In this document: piece by piece, positions 50,015 through 60,312 of the stretch
How positions within the stretch are numbered: position 1 is the first letter of the stretch
Layout: each line of letters begins with the position of its first letter
NCBI RefSeq assembly: GCF_022227765.1
Contig: NZ_JAJMLZ010000005.1
Coordinates: forward strand, 124,001 to 188,000
Direction: 5' to 3'
DNA from: Ectothiorhodospira shaposhnikovii
GTDB taxonomy: Bacteria > Pseudomonadota > Gammaproteobacteria > Ectothiorhodospirales > Ectothiorhodospiraceae
Length of the DNA stretch: 64,000 nucleotides
Notes under the pieces: generated by a model
Told to the model about the DNA's origin: nothing
The model's database searches: none
The model's input: the letters and a program-made list of their open reading frames with translations, nothing else
Made by a program: the position numbers and the translations under genes

Positions 50015-50491
50015 ATGTTGCAGACGCTGCTGACCAATCCCTGGTTCTGGCTGATCGCGGGGATGATCCTGATGGGGCTGGAGATCCTGATCCCCGGGGT
50101 GTTCCTGCTCTGGATCGGGCTGGGCGCCCTGATCTCCGCCATGTTCGTGGCCCTGTTGCCGGATCTGGCTTTTGCCTGGCATCTCATGGGTTTTTCCGTA
50201 ACCATGCTCGGTGCCTGCGGCCTGGGGTTCTGGTTGCAGCGGCGGGGCAGGGCGGCCCAGGGTGACGCCCCGGTGATGAATCGGGAAATGGATGCCCTGC
50301 TCAACCGGGAATACATCGCCGCCACGGACTTCGTGGCGGGTCGGGGCCGGGTAAGGGTGGGGGATACCACCTATGCCGCCCAGGGGCCTGATGACGTGAA
50401 GGCCGGGGACCGGGTGCTGGCCTTTTCCCGCGACGGCATCCAGCTCCGGGTCAGGCCGCTGCACTCCGATGGTGGTGTCACGACCGGCTGA
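50015..50491 (+). CDS. NfeD family membrane protein (YbbK-like)
   Basis: 158 residues. Two or three TM helices in the first ~75 residues (WFWLIAGMILMGLEILIPGVFLLWIGLGAL), then a soluble OB-fold domain (GRGRVRVGDTTYAAQGPDDVKAGDRV). NfeD proteins partner SPFH proteins, and this gene starts 13 bases after qmcA. Confidence 0.92.
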   Translation: MLQTLLTNPWFWLIAGMILMGLEILIPGVFLLWIGLGALISAMFVALLPDLAFAWHLMGFSVTMLGACGLGFWLQRRGRAAQGDAPVMNREMDALLNREYIAATDFVAGRGRVRVGDTTYAAQGPDDVKAGDRVLAFSRDGIQLRVRPLHSDGGVTTG

Positions 50492-50522
50492 AGGTCTTGA
50501 CACGTCCCTTCGGGGAGGCGCA

Positions 50523-51464
50523 TCACGCCCCCAGCCACTGCAGGATCTGGTGGTACAGGGGAATCCCCACGATCACGTTCACCGGGAAGGTGAGGCCCAG
50601 GGCGGCGAGCATGGCCAGACCGATGTTGGCATCGGGAATAGCGGCGCGAATGGCTGCCGGCGCCGCGATGTAGGAGGCGCTGGCGGTCAGTGCGGTGAGA
50701 ATCAGCACGGAACCGGCGGGCAGATCCAGCAGCAGGCCCGTGACCATTCCGATGGCGCCCAGCAGGAACGGGACGATCACGGCAAAGCACAGCAGACGCC
50801 AGTGCTGCCAGGGGATGGGGCGCAGGGTTTCGGCGGCCGTCAGCCCCATCTCCAGCAGGAACAGGGCCAGTACGACCTTGAAGGCGTTGGTGAGCAGATC
50901 CGTCACCGCAGCGCCTTCCTGAGGGCCGTAGAGCAGCCCGATGATCACCCCGCCCACCAGCAGGATCACCCCCCGGTTGGTCAGGGTTTCATGCCACAGT
51001 CCCCGCATGCTGGCGGCCGCCTGGGCGCCGCGGTAGCGGCGGTAGAGGATGATGGCCACCACGATGGCCGGCAGCTCCATCATCACCAGATACAGGGTCA
51101 CTTCGGGGCTGATGGTCAGTTGCAACCCTTCCGCGAAGGCCAGGGCCACCGCAAAGGTCCCCGCGCTCACCGAGCCGTAATGGGCGGCCATGCTGGCGCT
51201 GTCGGCCACTGACAGCCGGATCACCCGCATCAGCAGCGGCATGAGTATCAGCGGAATCAACGCCCCCAGCACCGCCACCGCCAGCAGATCCTGAATCACC
51301 GACACACTGACATTGCCATGGAGTGCCATACCCCCCTTCAGACCGATGGTGAGCATCAGCAGCAGGCTGAGGGTGTCGTAGGCGGCCTTGGGAATGGTCA
51401 GGTCGGACTTCACCAGACCGGCCACCAGGCCGAGCAGGAAGAACATCACCACAATATCGGGCAT
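50523..51464 (-). CDS. SbtA-like sodium-dependent bicarbonate transporter
   Basis: 313 residues from ATG 51464 (MPDIVVMFFLLGLVAGLVKSD). Ten hydrophobic segments arranged as two inverted halves, as in SbtA/DUF897; conserved stretches MAAHYGSVSAGTFAVALAF and TALTASASYIAAPAA. It would import bicarbonate with sodium. The PII-like partner SbtB is not nearby. Two gamma-CA-type genes in the same window support active inorganic carbon use. Confidence 0.88.
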   Translation of the reverse strand: MPDIVVMFFLLGLVAGLVKSDLTIPKAAYDTLSLLLMLTIGLKGGMALHGNVSVSVIQDLLAVAVLGALIPLILMPLLMRVIRLSVADSASMAAHYGSVSAGTFAVALAFAEGLQLTISPEVTLYLVMMELPAIVVAIILYRRYRGAQAAASMRGLWHETLTNRGVILLVGGVIIGLLYGPQEGAAVTDLLTNAFKVVLALFLLEMGLTAAETLRPIPWQHWRLLCFAVIVPFLLGAIGMVTGLLLDLPAGSVLILTALTASASYIAAPAAIRAAIPDANIGLAMLAALGLTFPVNVIVGIPLYHQILQWLGA

Positions 51465-51540
51465 GGGCGTCGTCAGGTTGCTTGGTCTGGGGCGGAATTC
51501 TGAAGCCAACGGCCGCTGGATGCCAGTGCCGGGGCCGCAA

Positions 51541-51800
51541 TCAGCCCGTCTTGATGACCACGATGGCTACCACTACCAGCAGGATGCCCGCCCAGCCGAC
51601 GGCATTGAGCCGCTGGCCAGGTCCATGTAGCGGATTGCCTGGGCCAGAAGCGTGAACGCTCCCAGCACCAGCAGGATGGCCAGTATGCCCCAGAGTTTTT
51701 TGCGGAAGCCGTTGGACAGGGTCAGCAGCAGGTTGGCCGCCACGTCCAGGGCCGCGGCAAGGGCCACCAGGGTGAAGGGCAGCAGGTGTGTGGCCGACAT
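51541..51800 (-). pseudogene. mdtI: mdtI-like SMR transporter gene with internal deletion and frameshift
   Basis: The start (LALDVAANLLLTLSNGFRKKLWGILA) and middle (AFTLLAQAIRYMDLA) match MdtI. After YMDLA the frame is lost, but the +1 frame continues with the true MdtI end QRLNAVGWAGILLVVVAIVVIKTG and stop at 51541. About 70 bases (the YALWGGFGI... helix) are missing at a GGCCAG junction. The remaining 260 bases are not a multiple of three, so only a 75-residue product with a foreign tail is made. It is either a real loss or an assembly error. Partner mdtJ upstream is intact. Confidence 0.85.
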
Positions 51801-51846
51801 GGAAGGATGCCTCTCTCTTGGTTTGTGTCAGTCGGTTTTTGGTCAG

Positions 51847-52188
51847 TCAGGCTGACGCTTCAGGATGCTTTTCACCGGCATTGATCATGATGATCCCCAC
51901 CACGGCCAGGCCCAGTCCGATCAGCTCCTGAGTGGACAGGGTGCTGCCGAACACCAGCAGGGACAGGGCCGTGATGAGGGTGATGCCCAACCCCTCCCAC
52001 ATCGCGAAGGCCACTCCCACAGGGATCTTTTTCACCGCAAAGCCCAGGAAAATGTAGGAAAAAATGATGCATACATACATGATCAGGTAGCCGGTGATGC
52101 CGACTCCCGAACTCAGAAAGTTCATGGTGCTGACACCGGATACCTCGGTCACGATGGCCAGCATCAGGAACATCCATGCCAATCTCAT
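51847..52188 (-). CDS. mdtJ: SMR-family polyamine/multidrug exporter subunit MdtJ
   Basis: 113 residues from ATG 52188 with GGAG seven bases ahead. Four TM helices. Glu in AIVTEVSGV and the stretch IFSYIFLGFAVKKIPVGVAFAMWEGLGI match MdtJ closely. MdtJ normally needs MdtI to export spermidine; here the mdtI copy is broken, so this may be an orphan. Divergent from a LysR gene across 121 bases. Confidence 0.9.
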   Translation of the reverse strand: MRLAWMFLMLAIVTEVSGVSTMNFLSSGVGITGYLIMYVCIIFSYIFLGFAVKKIPVGVAFAMWEGLGITLITALSLLVFGSTLSTQELIGLGLAVVGIIMINAGEKHPEASA

Positions 52189-52309
52189 GGTCGATCTCCA
52201 AAAGGGTGTGTGACCGGAGATGCTATTCGGTGACTGGGGATCTGGCATAATCGCTGAGCGTCGTAAAATCTGACGCATAAGTGTCCGTTCTTCTGCCCGT
52301 GGACCGCCC

Positions 52310-53197
52310 ATGACCCTGGCCCAGATCCATGAGTTCGTTCTCGTTTGCCGCCACGGTTCCATTGCCGCCGCTGCCCGTGCCCTGGGCAAAAGCCGGGGGG
52401 CGGTGAGCATGGGGATTTCTGCACTGGAAGACCACCTTGGGGTGACGCTGTTCGAACGCAGCGGCAATCAGGTAAAGCCGACCCCTGTCGGCGCAGACCT
52501 GCTGGACGATTGTCAGCGCATCGTCTCCCTGTCCCAGTCCCTGGAGCAGCGCTGCAGGCACCATCTTCAGGGGGAGGAGCGGATGCTCCGCATCGCCCGG
52601 GATGACGCTTTGCCCGAGGCCTTCTGGCGGGAAATCGTCATTCGTCTGTCGCGACGCTTCCCCAACCTGGATCTGTGCTTCGGGCTGTCCACCATGGCGG
52701 AGCTGGACGCCATGATCGCCAGCGGCGAGGTGGACCTGGGAATCGGCCTGCGGCGGGTATCCTCCAAGCCGTCGGCGTCGGAGACCGTGGTACTCAGTCC
52801 GGTGCGGGTGATGATGGTGGTTGCCGCCGGACATCCGTTGTCCCTGCTGCAACAGGTTTCGGAACAGGATCTCAGGGACTATCCATGCATCGGCCAGGCG
52901 CATTTCACGCCCCAGGGGCTTCGGGTAACGGAGGCGGCGTCTGCCAGGCAGGTGGGTGTGAGCCACTTCGAGCTCATGCGCGACATGGCGGCGGAAGGCA
53001 TCGGCTGGACCTGGCTGCCCCAGCCCCTGGCCGCCGACGACCTGGAAACGGGGCGGTTGGTGATCCTGAGGCATGTTGCCGCCGTCCGGATGGATGAATA
53101 CGTGGCCCTCAAGTCCCGGTATTACCGGGAAGGCCAGGTCACCGACTGGCTGCTGGCGCAGGTACGGGAGTATCTGCGCCGATGCGAGTCCGCCTGA
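52310..53197 (+). CDS. LysR-type transcriptional regulator
   Basis: 295 residues. Winged HTH in the first 60 residues (FVLVCRHGSIAAAARALGKSRGAVS), then a LysR substrate-binding domain. Divergent from mdtJ and mdtI, so probably their regulator, with operator sites in the 121-base spacer. The inducer is unknown. Confidence 0.92.
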   Translation: MTLAQIHEFVLVCRHGSIAAAARALGKSRGAVSMGISALEDHLGVTLFERSGNQVKPTPVGADLLDDCQRIVSLSQSLEQRCRHHLQGEERMLRIARDDALPEAFWREIVIRLSRRFPNLDLCFGLSTMAELDAMIASGEVDLGIGLRRVSSKPSASETVVLSPVRVMMVVAAGHPLSLLQQVSEQDLRDYPCIGQAHFTPQGLRVTEAASARQVGVSHFELMRDMAAEGIGWTWLPQPLAADDLETGRLVILRHVAAVRMDEYVALKSRYYREGQVTDWLLAQVREYLRRCESA

Positions 53198-53200
53198 TGA

Positions 53201-54526
53201 TCAATGTCTCATCAGATACTCGGCCACGGCCTGATAGGCGGGCAGTGAGTTAGGGTCGATCTTGGTATTGCTTGCCGTGGGGAAAGATGAAAAACGCACG
53301 ATCACCATCCCGGCGGTCGGGTCCACATAGATGGTCTGCCCATGGACGCCGCGTGCCGCGAAGGCACCATGGGGATTGTGAAAAATCCACCACATGCCAC
53401 GGTAGCTACCGCCGTCAAGGGTGGCATACCCCGCCCTTGCAAAGGCTTCCCTGTCGCCACCGGCGCGGATGTTTGCCACGACCTCTTCGGGAAACAGCCG
53501 TTGTCCGTTGATCTCGCCGCCGTTCAGCATCAGCAGGCCGATTCGCCCCAGATCACGCAGGCCGGCGCTCAACCCTCCACCCGCAAATGGTATGCCCTTG
53601 CCGTCGATGGTCATGTAGGCATCCTGCTCTGCGCCCATTCTGCTCCAGATACGTTCTGACAGCAGCTCCGCGATATTCCTGCCCGTCACCCGCGATATGA
53701 TCCAGCCGAGGGTATCCGTGTTGATGGTCCGGTAGCCGAAACTCTGCCCATGAACCCCATCCTGTCCGACGGTTTGAAGGTATTCAAAATACCCGTTTGG
53801 ACCTTCATACCCCTCGGGTTTCGGCAACGGACTCGCCGCGGCGGAATAGGCCCATATGTCGGCCTCGGGGTCGGCATAGTCTTCGCTGTAATCGAGTGCC
53901 GTTGTCATATCCATGACCTGGCGCACGGTGGCCTCGCCAAACCCACTGTGGGAGAGTTCCGGGACAAGGGTGGCCACTTTGGCGGTATCATCAAGCGTTC
54001 CCTCCGCCACCAGGATCTCGGCCAGCAGCCCCGTCAGAGACTTTGTCATGGACATCGCCGCGTGCTGGCTCATTTCGTCGAGACAGCCGAAGTACCGTTC
54101 GTAAACCACCCGGTCCTTATGGATGATGAGTATGCCGTCGGTGTAATTGGCCGAGAGCGACGCCTTCCATGTCATGGGTTCATCGCCATCCAGTGGCGTG
54201 AAACGCACGGCATCAATGCCGTCATCGAGGGCGTACGTCAGTGGCACCGGCGCGCCGATGCCGCGGCCGACCTGCTTGGTCGGCAGTAGCTCGCGTATGT
54301 GGCACACCGTCCAGCGCAGCTTGGGGAAGCTGAAGTAATCGGACTCGGGGTGTGTGATCAGTTTTTCAGGGGGCGGCGGAAAACCCGTCATCCACCCCAG
54401 TCTTACCGGGTCCGAGTGCTCGGCGTCCAATGGTGGGTCGGATTGTGCCATCACCGGTCTGATGTCGACGGAAAAGGCCAGGACGAGCGTTAATGCCACA
54501 AGTGCGTTGCAAATTGGAGCGGACAT
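53201..54526 (-). CDS. Exported serine hydrolase of the class C beta-lactamase / NylB type
   Basis: 441 residues. Signal peptide with probable cleavage after VMA (about 27). Catalytic S159-M-T-K162 (SxxK) and Y265 in FGYRTINTDTLGW resemble 6-aminohexanoate-dimer hydrolase (NylB) and related carboxyl esterases; VHGQTIYVDP supplies the third motif. Substrate unknown; true beta-lactamase activity is unlikely from the motif context. Convergent with the LysR gene. Confidence 0.9.
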   Translation of the reverse strand: MSAPICNALVALTLVLAFSVDIRPVMAQSDPPLDAEHSDPVRLGWMTGFPPPPEKLITHPESDYFSFPKLRWTVCHIRELLPTKQVGRGIGAPVPLTYALDDGIDAVRFTPLDGDEPMTWKASLSANYTDGILIIHKDRVVYERYFGCLDEMSQHAAMSMTKSLTGLLAEILVAEGTLDDTAKVATLVPELSHSGFGEATVRQVMDMTTALDYSEDYADPEADIWAYSAAASPLPKPEGYEGPNGYFEYLQTVGQDGVHGQSFGYRTINTDTLGWIISRVTGRNIAELLSERIWSRMGAEQDAYMTIDGKGIPFAGGGLSAGLRDLGRIGLLMLNGGEINGQRLFPEEVVANIRAGGDREAFARAGYATLDGGSYRGMWWIFHNPHGAFAARGVHGQTIYVDPTAGMVIVRFSSFPTASNTKIDPNSLPAYQAVAEYLMRH

Positions 54527-54602
54527 GACGCGTCCCCCGTACGGCGTTGATCAGGCGTGGCGTTGGAGTGGTTGCTTGGGTTGGTTCGGTTCGGGTTCTC
54601 AA

Positions 54603-54618
54603 ACCCGGGGCCCCGGGT
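54603..54618. repeat. 16-bp GC palindrome in the hydrolase-ybjN spacer
   Basis: ACCCGGGGCCCCGGGT is a perfect palindrome in the 226-base divergent spacer between the serine hydrolase and the YbjN-type gene. It could be an operator or a chance GC-rich palindrome. Confidence 0.45.
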
Positions 54619-54648
54619 GATGACCGGGATGGATAAGCCGGTGAGTGG

Positions 54649-54678
54649 TTGAATGATTCTGACACGGGAGTGTATATC
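54649..54678 (+). promoter_or_regulatory. Promoter of the YbjN-type gene
   Basis: TTGAAT (54649-54654), 18-base spacer, TATATC (54673-54678). Inverted arms CGGGAGTG (54665-54672) and CACTCCCG (54710-54717) flank the expected start, so an operator or leader hairpin is possible. Confidence 0.5.
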
Positions 54679-54752
54679 ATCTGATTGGAACCTTTTGTCC
54701 GTGGGATGCCACTCCCGGTAAGTCCCTGATAGCCCTTTGAAGGAAATCCACC

Positions 54753-55217
54753 ATGCTCAAACCAGTGTTGATGAGTGCGGTCTTGCTGGCCGCGACCGGT
54801 ACCCTGTCGGCAGCCGAGATCGTGGATGCGAAGGATCCGGAAAAGATCCGGCAGCTTGCCCAGGGATATGGTTCAGCGACCCTGACCACCGACAGTGTGG
54901 GTGACCCCATGATCCGCGGGCGCATCGACGGCACGGGCTACACCATCATGTTCTATGGGTGTTCGCAGAATCTCAATTGCAAGAACATTCAGTTCACCAG
55001 TGCCTGGCAGACCAATGGCCAGTACACGCTGGAAGACATGAACCAGTGGAACAGGGTTGCCCGTTTCGGCAAGGCCTATCTGGATGACGAGGGAGATCCC
55101 GTGCTGGAGATGAACGTTAATCTGGATTTCGGCGTCACCGCGCGCAACCTGGACGACACCCTGGACTGGTGGCGCGTGGCGTTGCTCAAGTTCCGCAGCG
55201 AGGTGCTGACGAAGTAA
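54753..55217 (+). CDS. Exported YbjN-domain protein
   Basis: 154 residues. Sec signal peptide cleaved near SAA-EIV (about 21). The rest fits the YbjN fold (WNRVARFGKAYLDDEGDPVLEMNVNLD). Two Cys in GCSQNLNC could form a periplasmic disulfide. GAAGGA precedes the ATG. YbjN proteins are linked to stress and type III chaperone-like folds; role here unknown. Confidence 0.85.
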   Translation: MLKPVLMSAVLLAATGTLSAAEIVDAKDPEKIRQLAQGYGSATLTTDSVGDPMIRGRIDGTGYTIMFYGCSQNLNCKNIQFTSAWQTNGQYTLEDMNQWNRVARFGKAYLDDEGDPVLEMNVNLDFGVTARNLDDTLDWWRVALLKFRSEVLTK

Positions 55218-55242
55218 TCGCCGTTCCTTGCCGTGCACTGGG

Positions 55243-56322
55243 TCAATGGGTACTGATCGCCACCTTGAGCACGCCGTCACGCTGATGGGAAAACAGGTCG
55301 TAGGCTTCCACGATCCGGTCCAGGTGATAGCGGTGGGTGACCATCGGTCCAAGATCCAGGCGGCCATTGGCGATGATCTGCATCAGCCGGCGCATGCGCT
55401 CCTTGCCGCCCGGGCAGAGGGAAGTCACGATCTTGTGGTCACCCAGGCCGGCACAAAAGGCATCCATGGGAATGGTCAGATCGCTGGAATAGACCCCCAG
55501 GCTGGACAGGGTGCCGCCCGGCTTGAGCACCCGCAAGGCCGCTTCGAAGGTGGACTGCAGGCCCAGCGCCTCGATGGAAGCATCCACGCCGCGTCCACCG
55601 GTCAGTTTCAGGATTTCCGACACCACATCCACCTTGCGAAAGTCCAGTGTCACGTCGGCTCCCATCTGCCGTGACATCCGCAGGCGCTCATCGACGCCAT
55701 CCACGGCAATGATCATGCCCGCACCCCGCAGGCGGGCACCGGCGGTGGCACACAGCCCGATGGGACCCTGGGCAAAGACGGCGACGATATCACCGATGCG
55801 GATATCCGCCGATTCGGCCCCCGCAAATCCGGTGGACATGATGTCCGGACACATGAGCACCTGCTCGTCGGTCAGTCCATCCGGCACCGGACTCAGGTTG
55901 GCCTGGGCATCGGGCACCAGCAGGTACTCCGCCTGGGCGCCATCAATGGTGTTGCCGAAGCGCCAGCCACCCATGGGTTTGTAGCCATGGGCATGGTGTC
56001 CACCATCCTGGGCACAGCAATGGTCCTGGCAGGCGTAGGAGGTGAAACTGGGGCAGATGGCGCCGGCAATGACACGCTGTCCCTCGGTATATCCCTGCAC
56101 GTTTGCCCCCAGCTTCTCGATGATCCCCACCGGTTCATGGCCTATGGTCAGGCCGGCGGCAACCGGGTACTCACCCTTGAGGATGTGCACGTCGGTACCG
56201 CAAATGGTGGTCGTGGTGATGCGTATCAGGGCATCGTTGGGTCCCACGGCGGGGATCGGTTTGTCCGTGATTTCAATACGGCCGGGTTCCACGAACACCG
56301 CGGCTTTCATCATGCTGGCCAT
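55243..56322 (-). CDS. Zinc-dependent NAD(P) alcohol dehydrogenase
   Basis: 359 residues. Medium-chain dehydrogenase with catalytic zinc ligands C41 (CGTD), H62 (GHEPVG) and D160 (CPDIMSTG), the Cys-His-Asp set of secondary alcohol dehydrogenases such as the Thermoanaerobacter enzyme. A Cys/His-rich loop (about 90-111) follows. The cofactor region includes QGPIGLCA. Substrate probably a small secondary alcohol or ketone; this is inferred. Confidence 0.9.
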   Translation of the reverse strand: MASMMKAAVFVEPGRIEITDKPIPAVGPNDALIRITTTTICGTDVHILKGEYPVAAGLTIGHEPVGIIEKLGANVQGYTEGQRVIAGAICPSFTSYACQDHCCAQDGGHHAHGYKPMGGWRFGNTIDGAQAEYLLVPDAQANLSPVPDGLTDEQVLMCPDIMSTGFAGAESADIRIGDIVAVFAQGPIGLCATAGARLRGAGMIIAVDGVDERLRMSRQMGADVTLDFRKVDVVSEILKLTGGRGVDASIEALGLQSTFEAALRVLKPGGTLSSLGVYSSDLTIPMDAFCAGLGDHKIVTSLCPGGKERMRRLMQIIANGRLDLGPMVTHRYHLDRIVEAYDLFSHQRDGVLKVAISTH

Positions 56323-56394
56323 GGCCCCATCTCCACGTCTGGACTCTTATGAGTTAAGCAGAAAACGAGGGCGGTGGGGGCGACAGAACGGCCT

Positions 56395-57321
56395 CTATCC
56401 CCCCGGCATCAGCCACGTCACCATCACCGGGATGAATCCCAATGCAAAGATCGTGCTGAGCAGGGTGGTGCCGGCGGCCTGTCTGGGGTGGGTGTCCAGG
56501 AGGGTGGCGATGACCACGGTGTTGGCGGCGATGGGGGTGATGGAGAGCAGGAATATGGCCTGATGAACGGCCAGGTCATGGATGCCCAGCCAGTGGGTGT
56601 CCACCCAGGCAAAGGCCAGGGCCAGCAGGGGCCAGCTGATGAACTTGCCGGCAAAGGCCAGGAGGGTGAAGCGGGGGTTGCCCGCCAGGCCCCGGAAACT
56701 GAGGATGCTCATGCCGATGATCATCATGCCCAGGATGCTGTAGGCCCCCCGCAGGTTGTCGAACAGGGGTTGCAGCACCTCCGCGATACCGACGCCGTTC
56801 AGGTTCAGGGCCGCGCCCAGCAGGAAGGCATAGAGGGAGGGCAGGCGGGATACCTTGACCAGGCAGTCACGGATGCTGAAGCGCCCCCGCGCCGCCAGAT
56901 AGAAACCCACGGAATGCTCGAACAGGGTGGTGCCCAGCATGCACAGGATGTACAGGCTCACGCCTTCCGCGCCGAACAGCAGGAGGGCCACGGGAATGCC
57001 GAAATAGCCGCTGTTGCCGGTGCCCACCGACAGGGGAATGAGGGCGGCGGTGTTGTCCCCCAGCCAGCGCCGGGCCAGATACAGGTGAGTCAGGGCGATC
57101 AGGGTGCAGAAGCCGAAGATCATCACCGGCAGCAGCAGGACGCTGGGGCTCAGGGGGGCGTGCATCACTCCGGCAAAGATCACCGACGGGGTGATGATGT
57201 AGAGCATGATCCCGGCGATATGGCCGCCGCTGGCGTTGAGATAGCGCCCGGCCAGCCAGCCCAGCACGATGGTGATGTACAGGGGGAGCAGTTGGGTGAG
57301 CAGGGAGAAGGTGGCGGTCAT
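56395..57321 (-). CDS. AEC family transporter
   Basis: 308 residues from ATG 57321 (MTATFSLLTQLLPLYITIVLG); the open frame extends upstream into lpdA but without homology. About ten TM helices, with GTGNSGYFGIPVALLLFG typical of the auxin-efflux-carrier/malate permease family. Substrate unknown. It follows lpdA on the same strand. Confidence 0.9.
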   Translation of the reverse strand: MTATFSLLTQLLPLYITIVLGWLAGRYLNASGGHIAGIMLYIITPSVIFAGVMHAPLSPSVLLLPVMIFGFCTLIALTHLYLARRWLGDNTAALIPLSVGTGNSGYFGIPVALLLFGAEGVSLYILCMLGTTLFEHSVGFYLAARGRFSIRDCLVKVSRLPSLYAFLLGAALNLNGVGIAEVLQPLFDNLRGAYSILGMMIIGMSILSFRGLAGNPRFTLLAFAGKFISWPLLALAFAWVDTHWLGIHDLAVHQAIFLLSITPIAANTVVIATLLDTHPRQAAGTTLLSTIFALGFIPVMVTWLMPGG

Positions 57322-57334
57322 GCGGGCAGGATAA

Positions 57335-57364
57335 GGCCCCGCCCCCCGGAGGGGGAGCGGGGCC
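57335..57364. repeat. GC-rich hairpin between lpdA and the AEC gene
   Basis: Stem GGCCCCGC (57335-57342) with GCGGGGCC (57357-57364), extended inward by five C-G pairs. There is no T-run on the minus strand, so it is a weak terminator at best; it may mark the end of the suc operon or stabilise its mRNA. Confidence 0.5.
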
Positions 57365-57385
57365 GTCGGGAGGGAAGGTTCGGAT

Positions 57386-58861
<1,476 letters not shown>

Positions 58862-58917
58862 TCATGTGGCCCGTGTCGCGGCCTCAACCGCCACACGGGC
58901 ATGGTTCAGGATGATCC

Positions 58918-60219
58918 CTACACTTCCAGCAGCAGTCGGGCCGGGTCTTCCAGCATGTCCTTGATGGTCACCAGGAACTGCACGGCCTCGCGACCGTCGA
59001 TGATGCGGTGATCGTAGGACAGGGCCAAGTACATCATGGGCCGGATCACCACCTGGCCGTTCTCGGCCATGGGGCGCTCCTGGATGCGGTGCATGCCCAG
59101 GATGGCGCTCTGGGGCGGGTTGATGATGGGGGTGGACAGCAGGGAGCCGAAGACACCGCCGTTGGAGATGGTGAAGGTGCCGCCGGTGAGGTCCTCCATG
59201 CCCAGACTGCCCGCCTCGGCCTTCTTGCCGAAGTCGTTGATGGTGCGCTCGACCTCCGACATGGTGAGGGTGTCCGTGTCCCGCAGGATGGGCACCACCA
59301 GCCCCCGGGGCGCGGAGACGGCGATGCCGATGTCGAAATAGCCGTGGTAGACGATGTCCTTGCCGTCGATGGAGGCGTTCACTTCGGGGAAGCGCTTGAG
59401 GGCCTCGGTGGCGGCCTTGACGAAGAAGGACATGAAGCCCAGGCGTACGCCGTGGCGTTTCTCGAAGCGGTCCTTGTACTGGGCCCGCAGGTCCATCACC
59501 GGCTTCATGTTCACCTCGTTGAAGGTGGTGAGCATGGCGGCGTTCTGCTGGGCCTCCACCAGGCGCTCGGCGATGCGTGCCCGCAGGCGGGTCATGGGGA
59601 CACGCTTTTCCGGGCGGGCACCGCTGGGGCCGGTGGACGGGGCCGGCGGCGGGGCGCTGGGTGCCGGGGCCGCCTTGGCTTCCGGGGCGGTGGCAGGCGC
59701 TGCCGGTGCCTGGGCGGCCTCTGCCTCCAGGGTTTCCAGGTACTTGAGCACGTCTTCCTTGAGCAGGCGGCCGCCCTTGCCGGTGCCTTCGATCTCGGCC
59801 GGGTCCAGGCCGTGTTCGTTGACCAGGCGGCGTACCGCCGGACTCAGGGCCGGGTCATCCCCATCATCGGCGGCATCCCGCCCGGCGGTGGCGGTATCCG
59901 GTTGCTTCGCGGTTTTCCCCGCGTCCTTGCCGCCGTCATTACTGGCAGCCTTTTTCTTGCCGCCGCTCTTGCCGCCCTTGCCGGCTTTTTCCAGGCGGGC
60001 GATCACTTGCCCCGCGGTGACGATGGCACCCTCCTGCTCAATGATCTCCCCCATCACCCCGTCCTCGGGGGCGGGAACTTCCAGCACCACCTTGTCGGTT
60101 TCGATGTCGACCAGTATCTCGTCCCGCTTGACCTCGTCTCCGGGTTGCTTGTGCCAGCTGACGATGGTGGCATCCGAGACGGACTCGGGGAGTTGCGGGA
60201 TTTTGACCTCTGTACTCAT
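58918..60219 (-). CDS. sucB: 2-oxoglutarate dehydrogenase E2, dihydrolipoyl succinyltransferase
   Basis: 433 residues from ATG 60219. Lipoyl domain with K43 in ETDKVV, a flexible Ala/Gly/Lys linker, the E3/E1-binding domain (about 128-165, [14 protein letters not shown]), an Ala/Pro linker, and the catalytic acyltransferase domain ending with the active-site motif [11 protein letters not shown]. One lipoyl domain, as in E. coli SucB. Confidence 0.97.
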   Translation of the reverse strand: MSTEVKIPQLPESVSDATIVSWHKQPGDEVKRDEILVDIETDKVVLEVPAPEDGVMGEIIEQEGAIVTAGQVIARLEKAGKGGKSGGKKKAASNDGGKDAGKTAKQPDTATAGRDAADDGDDPALSPAVRRLVNEHGLDPAEIEGTGKGGRLLKEDVLKYLETLEAEAAQAPAAPATAPEAKAAPAPSAPPPAPSTGPSGARPEKRVPMTRLRARIAERLVEAQQNAAMLTTFNEVNMKPVMDLRAQYKDRFEKRHGVRLGFMSFFVKAATEALKRFPEVNASIDGKDIVYHGYFDIGIAVSAPRGLVVPILRDTDTLTMSEVERTINDFGKKAEAGSLGMEDLTGGTFTISNGGVFGSLLSTPIINPPQSAILGMHRIQERPMAENGQVVIRPMMYLALSYDHRIIDGREAVQFLVTIKDMLEDPARLLLEV

Positions 60220-60312
60220 GGCGTGTGTGTCCTTATGGTTCCGGCCTTGGGACGCGGATGCGATGCACATCCGTTGGCCCCCTGTGTGTCTCTCGCCCTG
60301 GTGGTGGCCAGG

